This document shows, piece after piece, positions 8,570 through 17,372 of a stretch of DNA of 44,395 nucleotides. Every line of letters begins with the position of its first letter. Position 1 is the first letter of the stretch. The position numbers and the translations under genes were made by a program. Source of the stretch: Bacteroidales bacterium (lineage in GTDB: Bacteria > Bacteroidota > Bacteroidia > Bacteroidales > UBA932); the NCBI GenBank assembly GCA_028724885.1, contig JAQYTJ010000004.1:1-44395 (forward strand), given 5' to 3'. The notes below the pieces were generated by a model that saw nothing but the letters and a program-made list of their open reading frames with translations, was not told the DNA's origin and ran no database searches.

Positions 8570-9817
8570 TTACTCTTCTCTCATCGCATCCACAGGCTTT
8601 ATCTGCATCGCTCTTGATGCTGGAGCAAGCCCTGCCAGAACGCCAAGAGTGATCAGCCCCAGCAACGCCAGCAAAGCCTGCCAGAAGGTCACTTGGAACT
8701 GAGCCGTCATGACCCCGCCCTTTGTGAATCCCAGCTCCACCATTCCTAATATAATGACGGAGAATATGATGCCAAACATTCCCGAGACCATGGTCATGGT
8801 TATGCTTTCGGCTATCACCTGAGAAATGATGGTTTTCGGAGTTGCTCCAATGGCGCGCCGGATGCCGATTTCCGTAGTCCTTTCTTTTACTGTTACCATC
8901 ATGATGTTCGATACACCGATGGCTCCTGCCAGCAAAGTGCCGATTCCTACCAGAAGGAACAGTAAGTCGAGCCCCTTGAACAGATTCCTCACGAAGGTGA
9001 ACATGCTCTCTATGTTCAGGCCGACGATTGCTCGTTTGTCATTGGGTGCGACTAGGTATTTCCGCTTCATCATATTCACGCACTGGTTCATGACTTCGCT
9101 GGATCTGTATTCAGGCTTCACGAGAACCATCAGCCCCCATATCCTGTCGCCGCGATTGTACAGCCTGGCCATCACGCTCATAGGGCAGAATACCCCTCTG
9201 TCTGAACCTCCGTTTATGTTGAAATTGCTGCTGGTCTGCGCCACTACGCCTATGATTTCGTAATATATCCCATTGATGGATATGAATTTGCCGCAAGGGT
9301 CGCCGCCGCCTGGGAAAAGGGTTTCGTAAACGCGCCATCCTATCGTTGCAACCTTGCGACCCTCGGCGTTGTCCATGTCGTTTATGAATCGTCCGTATTT
9401 CATGTGCTGGAACTGGATTCTGGAATAATCCGAGGTGACACCCTGGAAATTTACCCCATTGTATTTATTCGTTCCGTAAACGGCTTGCACCCCCCATTGA
9501 GACATGGACGTGGTGGCTAGCTCGACGCCTTGGATTTTCCTCAGCTCATCCATGTCCGCTGTCCTGAACATTATCTGCCTGCCCGACTTGAATCCCCCAT
9601 ACGGCTTGGTAGTGATTCCATTCATCACAATCACGCAGTTTGTGGCGAAATTTCCCATGTCCTTGGAGACCATGCTTTTCACCGCCTTGCTTCCGCCTAG
9701 CAGGAACAGCAGCATGAACATGCCCCAGAACACCCCGAAGCCGGTCAGGAATGTCCTGCTCTTGTTGCGTCGCAGCGTCTGCGAGATCTCTCTGAATGCG
9801 TCTATGTCGAATTTCAT
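8570..9817 (-). CDS. MacB/FtsX-type ABC transporter permease (second of two)
   Basis: 415 residues. An N-terminal membrane helix follows RRNKSRTFLTGFGVFWGMFMLLFLLGG, then a periplasmic MacB_PCD domain of about 200 residues, then the FtsX block with three helices: LLFLLVGIGTLLAGAIGVSNIMMV, the cytoplasmic coupling segment TTEIGIRRAIGATPKTI, and two more membrane segments. It ends in the family signature ASRAMQIKPVDAMREE. There is no ATPase domain; that is the separate gene at 11095-11817. It starts 7 bases after the stop of the first permease, and the two are about the same length but diverged, so the pair probably forms a heterodimer. Confidence 0.93.
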   Translation of the reverse strand: MKFDIDAFREISQTLRRNKSRTFLTGFGVFWGMFMLLFLLGGSKAVKSMVSKDMGNFATNCVIVMNGITTKPYGGFKSGRQIMFRTADMDELRKIQGVELATTSMSQWGVQAVYGTNKYNGVNFQGVTSDYSRIQFQHMKYGRFINDMDNAEGRKVATIGWRVYETLFPGGGDPCGKFISINGIYYEIIGVVAQTSSNFNINGGSDRGVFCPMSVMARLYNRGDRIWGLMVLVKPEYRSSEVMNQCVNMMKRKYLVAPNDKRAIVGLNIESMFTFVRNLFKGLDLLFLLVGIGTLLAGAIGVSNIMMVTVKERTTEIGIRRAIGATPKTIISQVIAESITMTMVSGMFGIIFSVIILGMVELGFTKGGVMTAQFQVTFWQALLALLGLITLGVLAGLAPASRAMQIKPVDAMREE

Positions 9818-9824
9818 ATATTCA

Positions 9825-11087
9825 TTATTTAAGTTCGTTGAGAGCCTCTATCGGCTTCACCTTGGCAGCCTTCCTAGCAGGGAAGAAGCCTGCCAGGATT
9901 CCAGCCAAGATAAGCACCACAGTAGCCCCTATTGCCACCCCGACGCTCACGGTCGAGTCCTTGAATATATACATTCTCTGGACGCCTATGTCCAGTACCT
10001 GCTGCCCGATCGTGGAATCCATTATCTGGCAGGAAATGATGCCGCATATCATGCCTATGTAGCCGAAGAATGCGGTTATGACTATGCTCTCGACTATCAC
10101 GAGCTTTATTATCGACCATGGAGTGGCACCTAAAGCCTTTCTGATGCCGAATTCGTGGATGCGCTCCCTCACTGTGATGAGCATTATGTTCGAAACTCCC
10201 ACAACTCCGCTTAGGAGGGTGAACAGGCCTATTATCCAAAGCATGGTTTTTATTATGTTCATGACCTTGTTCACCTGCAGGTTGTTGATGACGCTGTTTG
10301 AGATCCACAGAGTCCTGTCATCGTCAGGAGCGTAACCGTGAGCGTTGTTGTAGTCTTTCTTATAATGCTTCATGAAATCCTCGTTGGCCTTCTCTGTGTT
10401 CAGCCCGTGGTACGAGAATATGATTGAATACATCTCGCTGCCGTAGTATACGTCCGAGAAAGTTGTTGACGGGATGTCCATCTGCATGAGGTCGGCATCC
10501 ATGTCGCTTTGGAACACGCCAATTACCTTGTACGCCAGGTGCCCGACTTTGATGTACTGCCCAATTATGGCAAGGCTGTCAAGAGGGGCAGGGAGGAACA
10601 TCGCTGCGGCATCATCTCCGATGAATATGACTTTTCTGTGCAGCTCTATATCCAGTTCGTTTATTTTTCTTCCGGCTATGATGTCCCTGTCCCTTGCCAC
10701 ATAGTGCACGGGACTTATTCCGTTGATGCCGACGCTGCTGCTCATGTCGCGGAAGCTTGCCGTGTCCGACCTCCAGTAGTCTGCGCTCACTGCGTCTATG
10801 ATGTCCTTGTAGTTTTCCTCAGTCCTTTCGGCATCGAAATCTTTCAGTTCGGTCCATGTCCCCTCGTTAATTCCGTTGTATGCCTTGCTGGTGGATCCGC
10901 CATAAACTTGCATGGTATTCACGTCTATGTTCCGGTTGTTGTTCACCAGAGCATTCATCAGGCCGTTGCCGGCGCCAAGCAGGGCGATGAGCATGAATAC
11001 GCCCCATGCCACCGCAAACCCAGTAAGGGAAGTGCGCAGTTTGTTCTGCTTTAAGGTTCCGATTATTTCATTTAATATGTCGAACAT
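9825..11087 (-). CDS. MacB/FtsX-type ABC transporter permease (first of two)
   Basis: 420 residues with the same plan as its neighbour. The first helix lies in LRTSLTGFAVAWGVFMLIALLGAG. A periplasmic MacB_PCD-like domain includes the typical IIAGRKINELDIELHRKVIFIG. Then come FtsX helices with LLSGVVGVSNIMLI and the coupling helix IHEFGIRKALGATPWSI, and the C-terminal FPARKAAKVKPIEALNEL. It lies 7 bases after the ATPase gene. Encoding two non-identical permeases with one ATPase, one adaptor and one TolC protein is common in Bacteroidota, so the complex is likely asymmetric. Confidence 0.93.
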   Translation of the reverse strand: MFDILNEIIGTLKQNKLRTSLTGFAVAWGVFMLIALLGAGNGLMNALVNNNRNIDVNTMQVYGGSTSKAYNGINEGTWTELKDFDAERTEENYKDIIDAVSADYWRSDTASFRDMSSSVGINGISPVHYVARDRDIIAGRKINELDIELHRKVIFIGDDAAAMFLPAPLDSLAIIGQYIKVGHLAYKVIGVFQSDMDADLMQMDIPSTTFSDVYYGSEMYSIIFSYHGLNTEKANEDFMKHYKKDYNNAHGYAPDDDRTLWISNSVINNLQVNKVMNIIKTMLWIIGLFTLLSGVVGVSNIMLITVRERIHEFGIRKALGATPWSIIKLVIVESIVITAFFGYIGMICGIISCQIMDSTIGQQVLDIGVQRMYIFKDSTVSVGVAIGATVVLILAGILAGFFPARKAAKVKPIEALNELK

Positions 11088-11094
11088 CGCTCCC

Positions 11095-11817
11095 TTATTT
11101 CATTATGCTGTTTTCTCCGAATGGAGAAGCATTGTGATTCACGTTATCTTCGACTTTGCCGATTATCCCGTCTTTGATATGGATGATTTTATTCGTCTCG
11201 TTGGCGACTCCGCTCTCGTGCGTCACGACGATCATCGTCACGTCCTCCTCCTTGTTGACTCGTTTGAGCAGTTCCATGACTTCCAGGCTAGTCTTTGAGT
11301 CAAGCGCCCCAGTAGGCTCATCGGCTAAGATTATCCGTGGATGAGTTATCAGAGCCCTAGCGATGGCGACTCTCTGCTTCTGACCTCCGGACATCTCGTT
11401 AGGGAAATGCTCTGCCCAGTCCGTGAGGCCCATCTTATCGAGATATTCCATTGCCTGACGATGCCTCTCGCGCCTTCCGATGCCCCTGTAGAAAAGCGGT
11501 AGCTCTACATTCTCAACGGCGGTCTTGAAGTTGATGAGGTTGAAAGACTGGAATATGAAACCTATGGTGAGGTTGCGGTAGCTGGCTGCCTCTCTTTCGC
11601 TCAGTCCCTTTATCAGCCTGCCGTCCAGCCAGTATTCGCCGGCATCGTAATTGTCGAGTATTCCTAAGATGTTCAGCAGCGTGGATTTTCCGCTTCCGGA
11701 GGCTCCCATGATGGATACGAATTCCCCTTTCCCGATTTCGAGATTAATGCCTTTCAACACGTGAAGCGGTTGAGCTCCGAAATATGTTTTGTTTACGTCC
11801 TTTAGTTCTATCATCAT
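11095..11817 (-). CDS. ABC transporter ATPase, MacB/LolD subfamily
   Basis: 240 residues. Walker A GASGSGKST is at about 38-46, the signature MSGGQ at about 142-146, Walker B IILADEP at about 162-168, with the D-loop GALD and switch histidine TH near 200. The LolD/MacB subfamily is shown by size, by RNLTIGFIFQSFNLI around the Q-loop, and by the neighbouring FtsX permeases. It is the first gene of the five-gene operon running leftwards to 6063. Two adjacent ATGs (11817 and 11814) are both possible starts. It powers movement of the MacB-like permeases rather than import. Confidence 0.95.
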   Translation of the reverse strand: MMIELKDVNKTYFGAQPLHVLKGINLEIGKGEFVSIMGASGSGKSTLLNILGILDNYDAGEYWLDGRLIKGLSEREAASYRNLTIGFIFQSFNLINFKTAVENVELPLFYRGIGRRERHRQAMEYLDKMGLTDWAEHFPNEMSGGQKQRVAIARALITHPRIILADEPTGALDSKTSLEVMELLKRVNKEEDVTMIVVTHESGVANETNKIIHIKDGIIGKVEDNVNHNASPFGENSIMK

Positions 11818-11986
11818 GAGTCAGTCGTTTTTTATAAATAAATGCAAACAGACTTTGTTATAAATACGATGGATTTTTGGAAATGTAACAATGGCATTTT
11901 AAAGCACAAATTACCCCCAAATGCTGCATATTCGTGAAATTGGCAAAAGGTGCAGTATTTAGCGAGATTGTCTTAATAACAAAATA

Positions 11987-12010
11987 TTTTATCTTTTTGC
12001 AAAGATAAAA
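11987..12010 (-). promoter_or_regulatory. Perfect AT-rich hairpin containing a TAnnTTTG box
   Basis: A 10-base perfect inverted repeat (11987-11996 and 12001-12010, loop TTGC). On the minus strand it includes TATCTTTG (12007-12000), an exact match to the Bacteroides -7 box and a reasonable promoter for the export operon, about 180 bases before its first ATG. It could equally be the terminator of the decayed gene just upstream. The rest of 11818-12075 is AT-rich and shows no coding potential. Confidence 0.35.
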
Positions 12011-12075
12011 CAATATTATGAATGTTTTTGTTAAAATTACTTTTTTGTCATGTCTGTATCGATGGTATTTCTTTA

Positions 12076-12435
12076 TTAGCTTAAGATATTTAGAAAGATA
12101 TTTCTCGTAATTCCCCTCTGAATAGCCGTATCCGTGGAGTCCGTTATTGACCTGGATGTATTATTATATTTCAGCACCAGTTTCAAGTCATCCCAGATGG
12201 TGGAGTTCCCTATGCACTTAGAGTTGTACAGTCTACTGACATATGCATTGTTTCCCAGCGCTTCTTTAATGGTAGTGTAGTAGCTCGCTGTTTCCTATCA
12301 GCAGCACATGGCGATTGTCTGTTTTGCTAGCCTATTCGAGCTGGTCGTTTGTCTATCAATGTTTTCGTATGCCGCCTCTTTTTGAGCAAAAGTAGAGAAA
12401 CAAATATAAGCAATGAAAAGTGGGATTAGCGTTTT
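12076..12435 (-). pseudogene. Decayed gene for a small secreted protein, with a double in-frame stop
   Basis: Read on the minus strand from 12435, one frame runs 119 codons to a TAA at 12076-12078. It opens with a good signal peptide (KTLIPLFIAYICFSTFAQ) and contains tandem stops TGA TAG at 12300-12295. The codon before KTL is CAT where ATG would be expected, as if a base were lost from the start. After the stops the frame stays open for over 70 codons (GNNAYVSRLYNSK, STIWDDLKLVLKY). I do not recognise the family. Signal peptide plus a long open remainder in the same frame favours a recently dead gene over chance. Confidence 0.4.
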
Positions 12436-12512
12436 ATGTTATATTAATAAGTGTAAGTTGCAAAACTAAGGGGGAAACGTTGCTGGATGAAATTTAAGGT
12501 GACCATTACCAA

Positions 12513-13568
12513 TTACAGTAGTTCTCCCGTCTTCGCCCAATAGTAATATGCCTCTGGATAAGGGAGACGAAGCTTGCCCAATCGTATAGGTAATGTAGAG
12601 GGAATTCGCAAGCCATCGATTGCACCTTGGTAATGTTCAAAACGTGAGGCTCCTGTTTCTAATAGTGTTGCCAGATAGGCAACCTTGGCTGCATCAACCG
12701 TAGCCTGCTCAATTTGGTATTTGCCTAGGTACATAAAGGAACGAAGTCTTGAGATGCCGTTCTGGAGGGCGGCAAAGTTTCCGGTGCCTGCAGAGCCACG
12801 AGTGGAAATGCACATGGCCGTTTCACGGGTATCTTGCAAAGCAATGATTGGGTTCTCCTCCATCCGACGATAGGACAATTCCATGCGGCTGATTTTGCCA
12901 TAGGTCTCTGCAACAACAGAAAGATCCGTCATTTTGTCAAATAGACATCCAATGTCATATAGCTGCTTGATAATCTCCAAGTTACAATCATTAGTTCCCT
13001 TGAAGTATGGGATCCCAGACGTGTTTGGTGCGAAAGCGGTGAGTTTGTCTCCTAGAATGTCGTCCACTGATGGAACGTTAATCATTACAGGCTCACTATC
13101 TAGTTCAATAAATGGACTCTGGAGCGGCAAACGCTGAGTTTTGTGGTAACTATTCTCTTCAAAGAGAACATCTAGGAGGATATTACCTATGCGTGCTTCG
13201 TTATCCTGAAAGGCAATTCTGTAAAAGAATTTGGAGTGGGACTTGGGAATGCTGGTGCCACGTTGAACTCTTTCGACAGTTTTCACATCTAGGAAGCCGT
13301 ATTTCTGGAAGTCCTGCAGATATTGTTCAATTTTTGCTCCAGGTGGGCAGAGGATGTCCACATCAATGGATATTCTGTGGCGATTCCCACCAAGCAATAG
13401 CATCAGCGATGTTCCTCCTTTCCAGATATATGGGCATCCGGATGCGGAGAGCATTTCCACTAGGGAAAAAGCCCGAATGACTTTTTCTATGAGATTGATG
13501 TCTGGATACTGGATGTCTGTGGATATTTTGTGAATCCATTCTTTAGTAAAGCACTCTTGGCGTATCAT
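12513..13568 (-). CDS. abiEii: AbiEii-type nucleotidyltransferase toxin
   Basis: 351 residues. The N-terminal third carries the DUF1814 nucleotidyltransferase signature: WKGGTSLMLLLGG at about 49-61, then RISIDVDILC, with the paired aspartates near 69 and 71 that bind metal. The downstream VDDILGDKLTAFAP segment is the conserved helper motif. Family knowledge: AbiEii enzymes are the toxins of type IV toxin-antitoxin, phage-abortive systems and transfer nucleotides to RNA acceptors. The ATG overlaps the stop of the antitoxin gene as ATGA, so translation is coupled. The C-terminus is long compared with many members and may carry the acceptor-recognition part. Base composition and the near absence of GAATAT here fit recent acquisition. 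Confidence 0.85.
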   Translation of the reverse strand: MIRQECFTKEWIHKISTDIQYPDINLIEKVIRAFSLVEMLSASGCPYIWKGGTSLMLLLGGNRHRISIDVDILCPPGAKIEQYLQDFQKYGFLDVKTVERVQRGTSIPKSHSKFFYRIAFQDNEARIGNILLDVLFEENSYHKTQRLPLQSPFIELDSEPVMINVPSVDDILGDKLTAFAPNTSGIPYFKGTNDCNLEIIKQLYDIGCLFDKMTDLSVVAETYGKISRMELSYRRMEENPIIALQDTRETAMCISTRGSAGTGNFAALQNGISRLRSFMYLGKYQIEQATVDAAKVAYLATLLETGASRFEHYQGAIDGLRIPSTLPIRLGKLRLPYPEAYYYWAKTGELL

Positions 13569-14281
13569 AGACCGAGTTGGTTGAATTCCTCCATAAACTG
13601 CTCGCGGCAGTGACGACGACCTGCGTAGCGGAAGAGTTTAGTTGTGTTGATGGCGTAAAGAGATACGGCATTTTCCAGCATCCGAGCACTCTCGCTACCA
13701 CCCATGTAGTCGAAATCTGCGTCACAGCGGATATCAACTAGTAGTTTTTCTAGCGTGGGAACAGTTATGCCAGTAACTTCCTGGAGGGGTGAGCCGGTAA
13801 TCAGTGGCTTAATGATAAAGATGGGCTTGGAAATGTCAATGTAATCGTATAAAATCTTTTTATTTGGGCGATGAAAAACCACTTTCCCTTCACCTTGGAA
13901 ACGATGGAAAAGTACCTCCGTCAGTTCTCGTTGGGTTTCAATATATGTCATTGCATTATATGACAAATGGTGCTGTAGTGGGGCGAAAATGGAACCTTTG
14001 TAGATGCAGAATGTGGCTTCCGGATATGCTGTTTTTAGTTGGTGGAAAAGCTCTGCGTCTGTTTCCCTAGGTTGTGGAATAAATATGGAGTGGGGCCGTG
14101 AGGAGTATCGGCCCTTGCCAATACGGGACAGTTTTCCATTCTTGGTGAGCTGTCCTAGATACCATTCTAACGTGGCGCGAGAAGAAAGTATGGACTTAGG
14201 AGTGGCCGAAAGCAATTCGACTATTGAAAAGGATGGATGCGAAGATGCGTATTCCAATATGTGAGTCTGCAATTCAGACAT
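13565..14281 (-). CDS. abiEi: AbiEi-type antitoxin / transcriptional autoregulator
   Basis: About 238 residues, starting at the ATG at 14281 (MSELQTHILEYA); the frame extends 10 codons further up but that start falls in the promoter. The N-terminal 60-70 residues form a winged helix (FSIVELLSATPKSILSSRATLEWYLGQLTKNGKLSRIGKGRY), followed by an AbiEi-like C-terminal domain with YPEATFCIYKGSIFAPLQ and VPTLEKLLVDIRCDADFDY. Family members neutralise AbiEii without binding it and repress their own operon through a pair of inverted operator sites. Such a dyad is present just upstream. It overlaps the toxin gene by 4 bases. DUF6088-type regulators look similar, so the exact subfamily is uncertain, but the pairing is clear. 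Confidence 0.8.
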   Translation of the reverse strand: MSELQTHILEYASSHPSFSIVELLSATPKSILSSRATLEWYLGQLTKNGKLSRIGKGRYSSRPHSIFIPQPRETDAELFHQLKTAYPEATFCIYKGSIFAPLQHHLSYNAMTYIETQRELTEVLFHRFQGEGKVVFHRPNKKILYDYIDISKPIFIIKPLITGSPLQEVTGITVPTLEKLLVDIRCDADFDYMGGSESARMLENAVSLYAINTTKLFRYAGRRHCREQFMEEFNQLGL

Positions 14282-14300
14282 AGCTAACCTTTCTTTTAAG

Positions 14301-14342
14301 CAAATGTACAAAATATTGTCAAATTTTTAAAAAAGTGACAAT
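14301..14342 (-). promoter_or_regulatory. Promoter and operator dyad of the AbiE pair
   Basis: On the minus strand TACATTTG (14308-14301) matches the -7 box TAnnTTTG and lies 20 bases before the antitoxin ATG. Just upstream, ATTGTCA (14315-14321 on plus) and TGACAAT (14336-14342) form a perfect 7-base inverted repeat with 21-base centre spacing, two helical turns apart. This is the expected geometry for a dimeric winged-helix repressor covering its own promoter. Confidence 0.6.
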
Positions 14343-14798
14343 TTTTTGAAACCAAATCAATCCATCAAAATTATTCATAGAAGTGAACTTTATGAAAATC
14401 CCCGATATCAATGTTGGCAATTGCTTGCCCTCAAGGGAGATAATTGGTGATTTTGGAGGCATTGACGGGATTTAGCCAATAGTTTTCGATCATTCTTGCA
14501 TCAGATACGAGAGCCAGCAAAAGGTGATGTGACAGTCAGCCGGAACGCTTTGGCTTATAACCCTTGGCACAGCTTCCTAGCGTCCATGGAGCATCCCGAA
14601 GAAAGATGGCAGACCACTGAATGGGGAGATTCCCATGATTTACGAACTCTTGACCTGGTATCCACTCGAAGGCATAGCGGTAATTGAAAGAGGTACGCAG
14701 AATGGAATGACTACCGACCTATGACGCAAAGCCTACTGAAAGCTTTCCATATAGGCTTCCGTGGGGCATCGCATTTTAGAGGCGTTCCTTTTTGTGAG
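14343..14798. other. Gene-free stretch with unrecognised partial open frames
   Basis: About 450 bases with no gene I can support. On the plus strand a frame is open for about 74 codons up to 14687 (includes VSRNALAYNPWHSFL). On the minus strand a frame from 14769 to 14431 has coding-like text (NYRYAFEWIPGQEF, SDARMIENYWLNPVNASK) but two internal stops, which is within chance for its length. Probably the remains of a decayed gene at the edge of the AbiE insertion. Confidence 0.3.
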
Positions 14799-15839
14799 TT
14801 ATTTGATTGAGAAATCAGCTATCAAAGCCTTATGGTCTGTCGGCCATATTCCGTATGGTTGAATGAAAGAATCGTCTCCATCAGGATCTTTGTCCGTTCT
14901 CTTCCCATAGAAGATGCAGCCTGAAGGGCCGATTATGCTTACATTCTTAAGCGATAAAGAGCGATTTGGCTTATAGTAGATAAAATCTATTCTTTCTCTA
15001 TCATCAGCATCTGGAGACCAACATAATTTCTTTAGATCCGCATACTCATTATTTGCCGGAAAAGTGAAGCCGGGATATCTCACGGCATCCGGATGCTTCT
15101 CCCGGAACGTATCGACATATCCTTCATTCGCTAGCAGCGTTGAGCAATCCCAGTCTATCACAAGACCATTATGTCCTCTCATATCTTTTGTGTCATCCTG
15201 CCAGTCAAGGTGAGATGGCTCATTAAAGTCTCCTCCGATTATTACTGCTCTGCCGAGATTTATTTCTTTTTTTGCATCTCTTATAATAGCCTTTACCTCA
15301 TCATCTCTGAAGGATTCTCGATTGTCAAATAGAATAGAATCAACGTCCGATATAGAAGAAGACAGTTTTTCCCATGTGCATCCGTCATACCCTCTAGGAA
15401 GGTATGATGAACAATTTAACCAGTCAAGGTGTGCAGAATACAACGCTACTCCTCCTTTGCCTACCTTGATGATATCTTTTATCACCGATCCCCTGTCGTT
15501 ATCTAATGGGTATACTATATAATGAGATTCAATCTCATACTTTGAAATTATTCCAGTACTAACGCTTTCCTTTCCATAGTAATGAACGCCTCTCTGCTCT
15601 AAGGCAGAAAGCAACCGTGGTATAAAAGACACACCATTATAATTCCTGACTTCACTGAACGTTACAAGATCAGGATTTAAACTTATAATATTATCGACTA
15701 TTCCTTGAAATCCATTTTCTACTTGCGTGCCTTCCTGCCATATATTAAATTGCATCACTCTGAGTTCCTTCCTCGGCTGACATGAAATAAGAGCTAAAAA
15801 GAGCAAGATGAATAAAGGAATCTGAATATGTTTTCTCAT
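14799..15839 (-). CDS. Endonuclease/exonuclease/phosphatase-fold secreted lipoprotein
   Basis: About 346 residues from the ATG at 15839, 5 bases after the SusD stop. A lipoprotein signal ends LISCQ. The EEP fold signature residues appear in order: MQFNIWQEG, DLVTFSEVRN (metal glutamate), LYSAHLDW (histidine), GGDFNEPSH (DxN), RIDFIYYK, and WPTDHKALIADF (terminal aspartate-histidine pair). The family includes metal-dependent nucleases, sphingomyelinases and inositol or sugar phosphatases, all cleaving phosphoester bonds. As the last gene of a SusC/SusD operon it probably removes phosphate groups from, or cuts phosphodiesters in, the imported substrate at the cell surface or in the periplasm. 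The exact substrate is not visible. Confidence 0.85.
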   Translation of the reverse strand: MRKHIQIPLFILLFLALISCQPRKELRVMQFNIWQEGTQVENGFQGIVDNIISLNPDLVTFSEVRNYNGVSFIPRLLSALEQRGVHYYGKESVSTGIISKYEIESHYIVYPLDNDRGSVIKDIIKVGKGGVALYSAHLDWLNCSSYLPRGYDGCTWEKLSSSISDVDSILFDNRESFRDDEVKAIIRDAKKEINLGRAVIIGGDFNEPSHLDWQDDTKDMRGHNGLVIDWDCSTLLANEGYVDTFREKHPDAVRYPGFTFPANNEYADLKKLCWSPDADDRERIDFIYYKPNRSLSLKNVSIIGPSGCIFYGKRTDKDPDGDDSFIQPYGIWPTDHKALIADFSIK

Positions 15840-15844
15840 TGTTG

Positions 15845-17359
15845 TTATTTTAAGAGCCACATTACGCCATTCGGCGTATCGCTTCCACCAAATTGTCTCT
15901 GAATAGCTTCTTCTATATTTTCTCTATTATGGGAATATTCTGCATCAGGGTACATCCAACGTATTGGTAGCTGAGTCTTGACCTCATTCATGTTTGTCTG
16001 AGGATCAATAGGTATCACAGGATACCCGGTTCTTCTATAGTCATAATATGAGTTGAATTTCAGCTGCAAGAAAGATCCGATTAATTTCTGAGTCATAATC
16101 TGGCTCAATCCATTAGATTCGTTGAAAGCCGCATCTCCGTTCAGATACTCGTTCATATATGCCTCATCGATTGTTACTCCATGCCGGTATTCTTCTGGCG
16201 TGTTTTCAAATGTGAACATCATCGTTGCTCTAACCCCGTTTTCGTAATGTTCTTTAGCAGTCAATGGCGTTTTCCAGCCACGCAGAGCAGCTTCAGCAAG
16301 AATGAATTGAGCCTCAGAGTATGCGATGAATTTTACCGGTTCCCCTTGAGGAACTTGATAATAGCGTTTATTTATAGAAGAATGAAGTCCTGCCTGGTAC
16401 TCGGCTTGAACCTGCCCATATTCAAGTACTGGATTGACTCCGCTATATGCATCATAAGAATCTTTCGGTTTATCCGACAATCTTGTTGCCGGTTCAGCGT
16501 AATAAAACAGTCTTCTATCTTTTAAATCTTTCATCATGTTTACTAAGAAAGATGTCATAACTGGGTAGGACCAATAATTCTGTTGTTCATAGTAGAAAGG
16601 ATACCACTGTGAACTTTTATTGGCACTATAAACTCGCTGATATGAATCTGCCTCAGATTTGATCAATGGCTTTGATGCCATTTCCTCAAAAATCTGCTGA
16701 ACATTCATTTTCCCGACCGTGACTTTCTTGCTCAGCATATTCAAGACTCTGAGGGTAAACACATTGACAGTCCTCATCCATTTATCTGGATCACCGTTGA
16801 AAACTGGGTCGCCATCGAAGGGAGAACCATGTTCGAATAAAGATGAGGCTTCTTTCAATTCAGAGAGTATATCGACGAATACGTCTTCCTGAGGGTCATA
16901 TTTGGGAGAAAAAACCCCATTACTTTCGCCTTTAATTGCATCAGAGCAAGGGACATCTCCCATCTCCATAGTCGTGTTGTAGAAGAAATAAGCTCTCATG
17001 AAATGATATAACCCTTTATAAGAATTTTTCTGAGACTCATCCATATCTTCATTGGAATCTGCCAATTCTAACATTTTCTGAGCATTCGTAAGATTAGAGT
17101 AAGCACCGAAATTGCTGCGCTCGAATTTATTATATAGATACCACTCCATGTGTTCAGTAAATGAGGTGGTTTTCATTATCCAGGAATCAGACAAGAACCA
17201 TTTACTAATACTGCTGGATGTCGATTCCAATATCAGATCGGTAGCAAGAAAAGCCGGCGTAACTGTCTGCGGCGTATCCGGATCCCGATTGATTTTATCA
17301 AGATCACCGCATGCCGTCATAATTATAGCTGATAAAATAAAATAGAATATCTTTTTCAT
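15845..17359 (-). CDS. SusD-like outer-membrane lipoprotein (SusD-like_2 type)
   Basis: About 504 residues from the ATG at 17359. Signal and lipobox are FILSAIIMTACGDLDKINRDPD; the INxDP motif right after the cysteine is typical of the SusD-like_2 (PF12771) branch, as are TNAQKMLELA, YFFYNTTMEMGDVP, and KFIAYSEAQFILAEAALRGW. The C-terminal part has the branch-typical YYDYRRTGYPVI and RWMYPDAEYSHNREN. It differs clearly from the first SusD of the window, so the two loci take up different substrates. It lies 13 bases after the SusC stop and just before the EEP lipoprotein gene. Confidence 0.92.
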   Translation of the reverse strand: MKKIFYFILSAIIMTACGDLDKINRDPDTPQTVTPAFLATDLILESTSSSISKWFLSDSWIMKTTSFTEHMEWYLYNKFERSNFGAYSNLTNAQKMLELADSNEDMDESQKNSYKGLYHFMRAYFFYNTTMEMGDVPCSDAIKGESNGVFSPKYDPQEDVFVDILSELKEASSLFEHGSPFDGDPVFNGDPDKWMRTVNVFTLRVLNMLSKKVTVGKMNVQQIFEEMASKPLIKSEADSYQRVYSANKSSQWYPFYYEQQNYWSYPVMTSFLVNMMKDLKDRRLFYYAEPATRLSDKPKDSYDAYSGVNPVLEYGQVQAEYQAGLHSSINKRYYQVPQGEPVKFIAYSEAQFILAEAALRGWKTPLTAKEHYENGVRATMMFTFENTPEEYRHGVTIDEAYMNEYLNGDAAFNESNGLSQIMTQKLIGSFLQLKFNSYYDYRRTGYPVIPIDPQTNMNEVKTQLPIRWMYPDAEYSHNRENIEEAIQRQFGGSDTPNGVMWLLK

Positions 17360-17372
17360 GGCTTGCATAGAC

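Noticed and set aside
14496..14687. 63-codon plus-strand open frame as a gene
   Set aside because: No recognisable family, no start context, and overlapping frames on both strands are about as open; random expectation is not exceeded.
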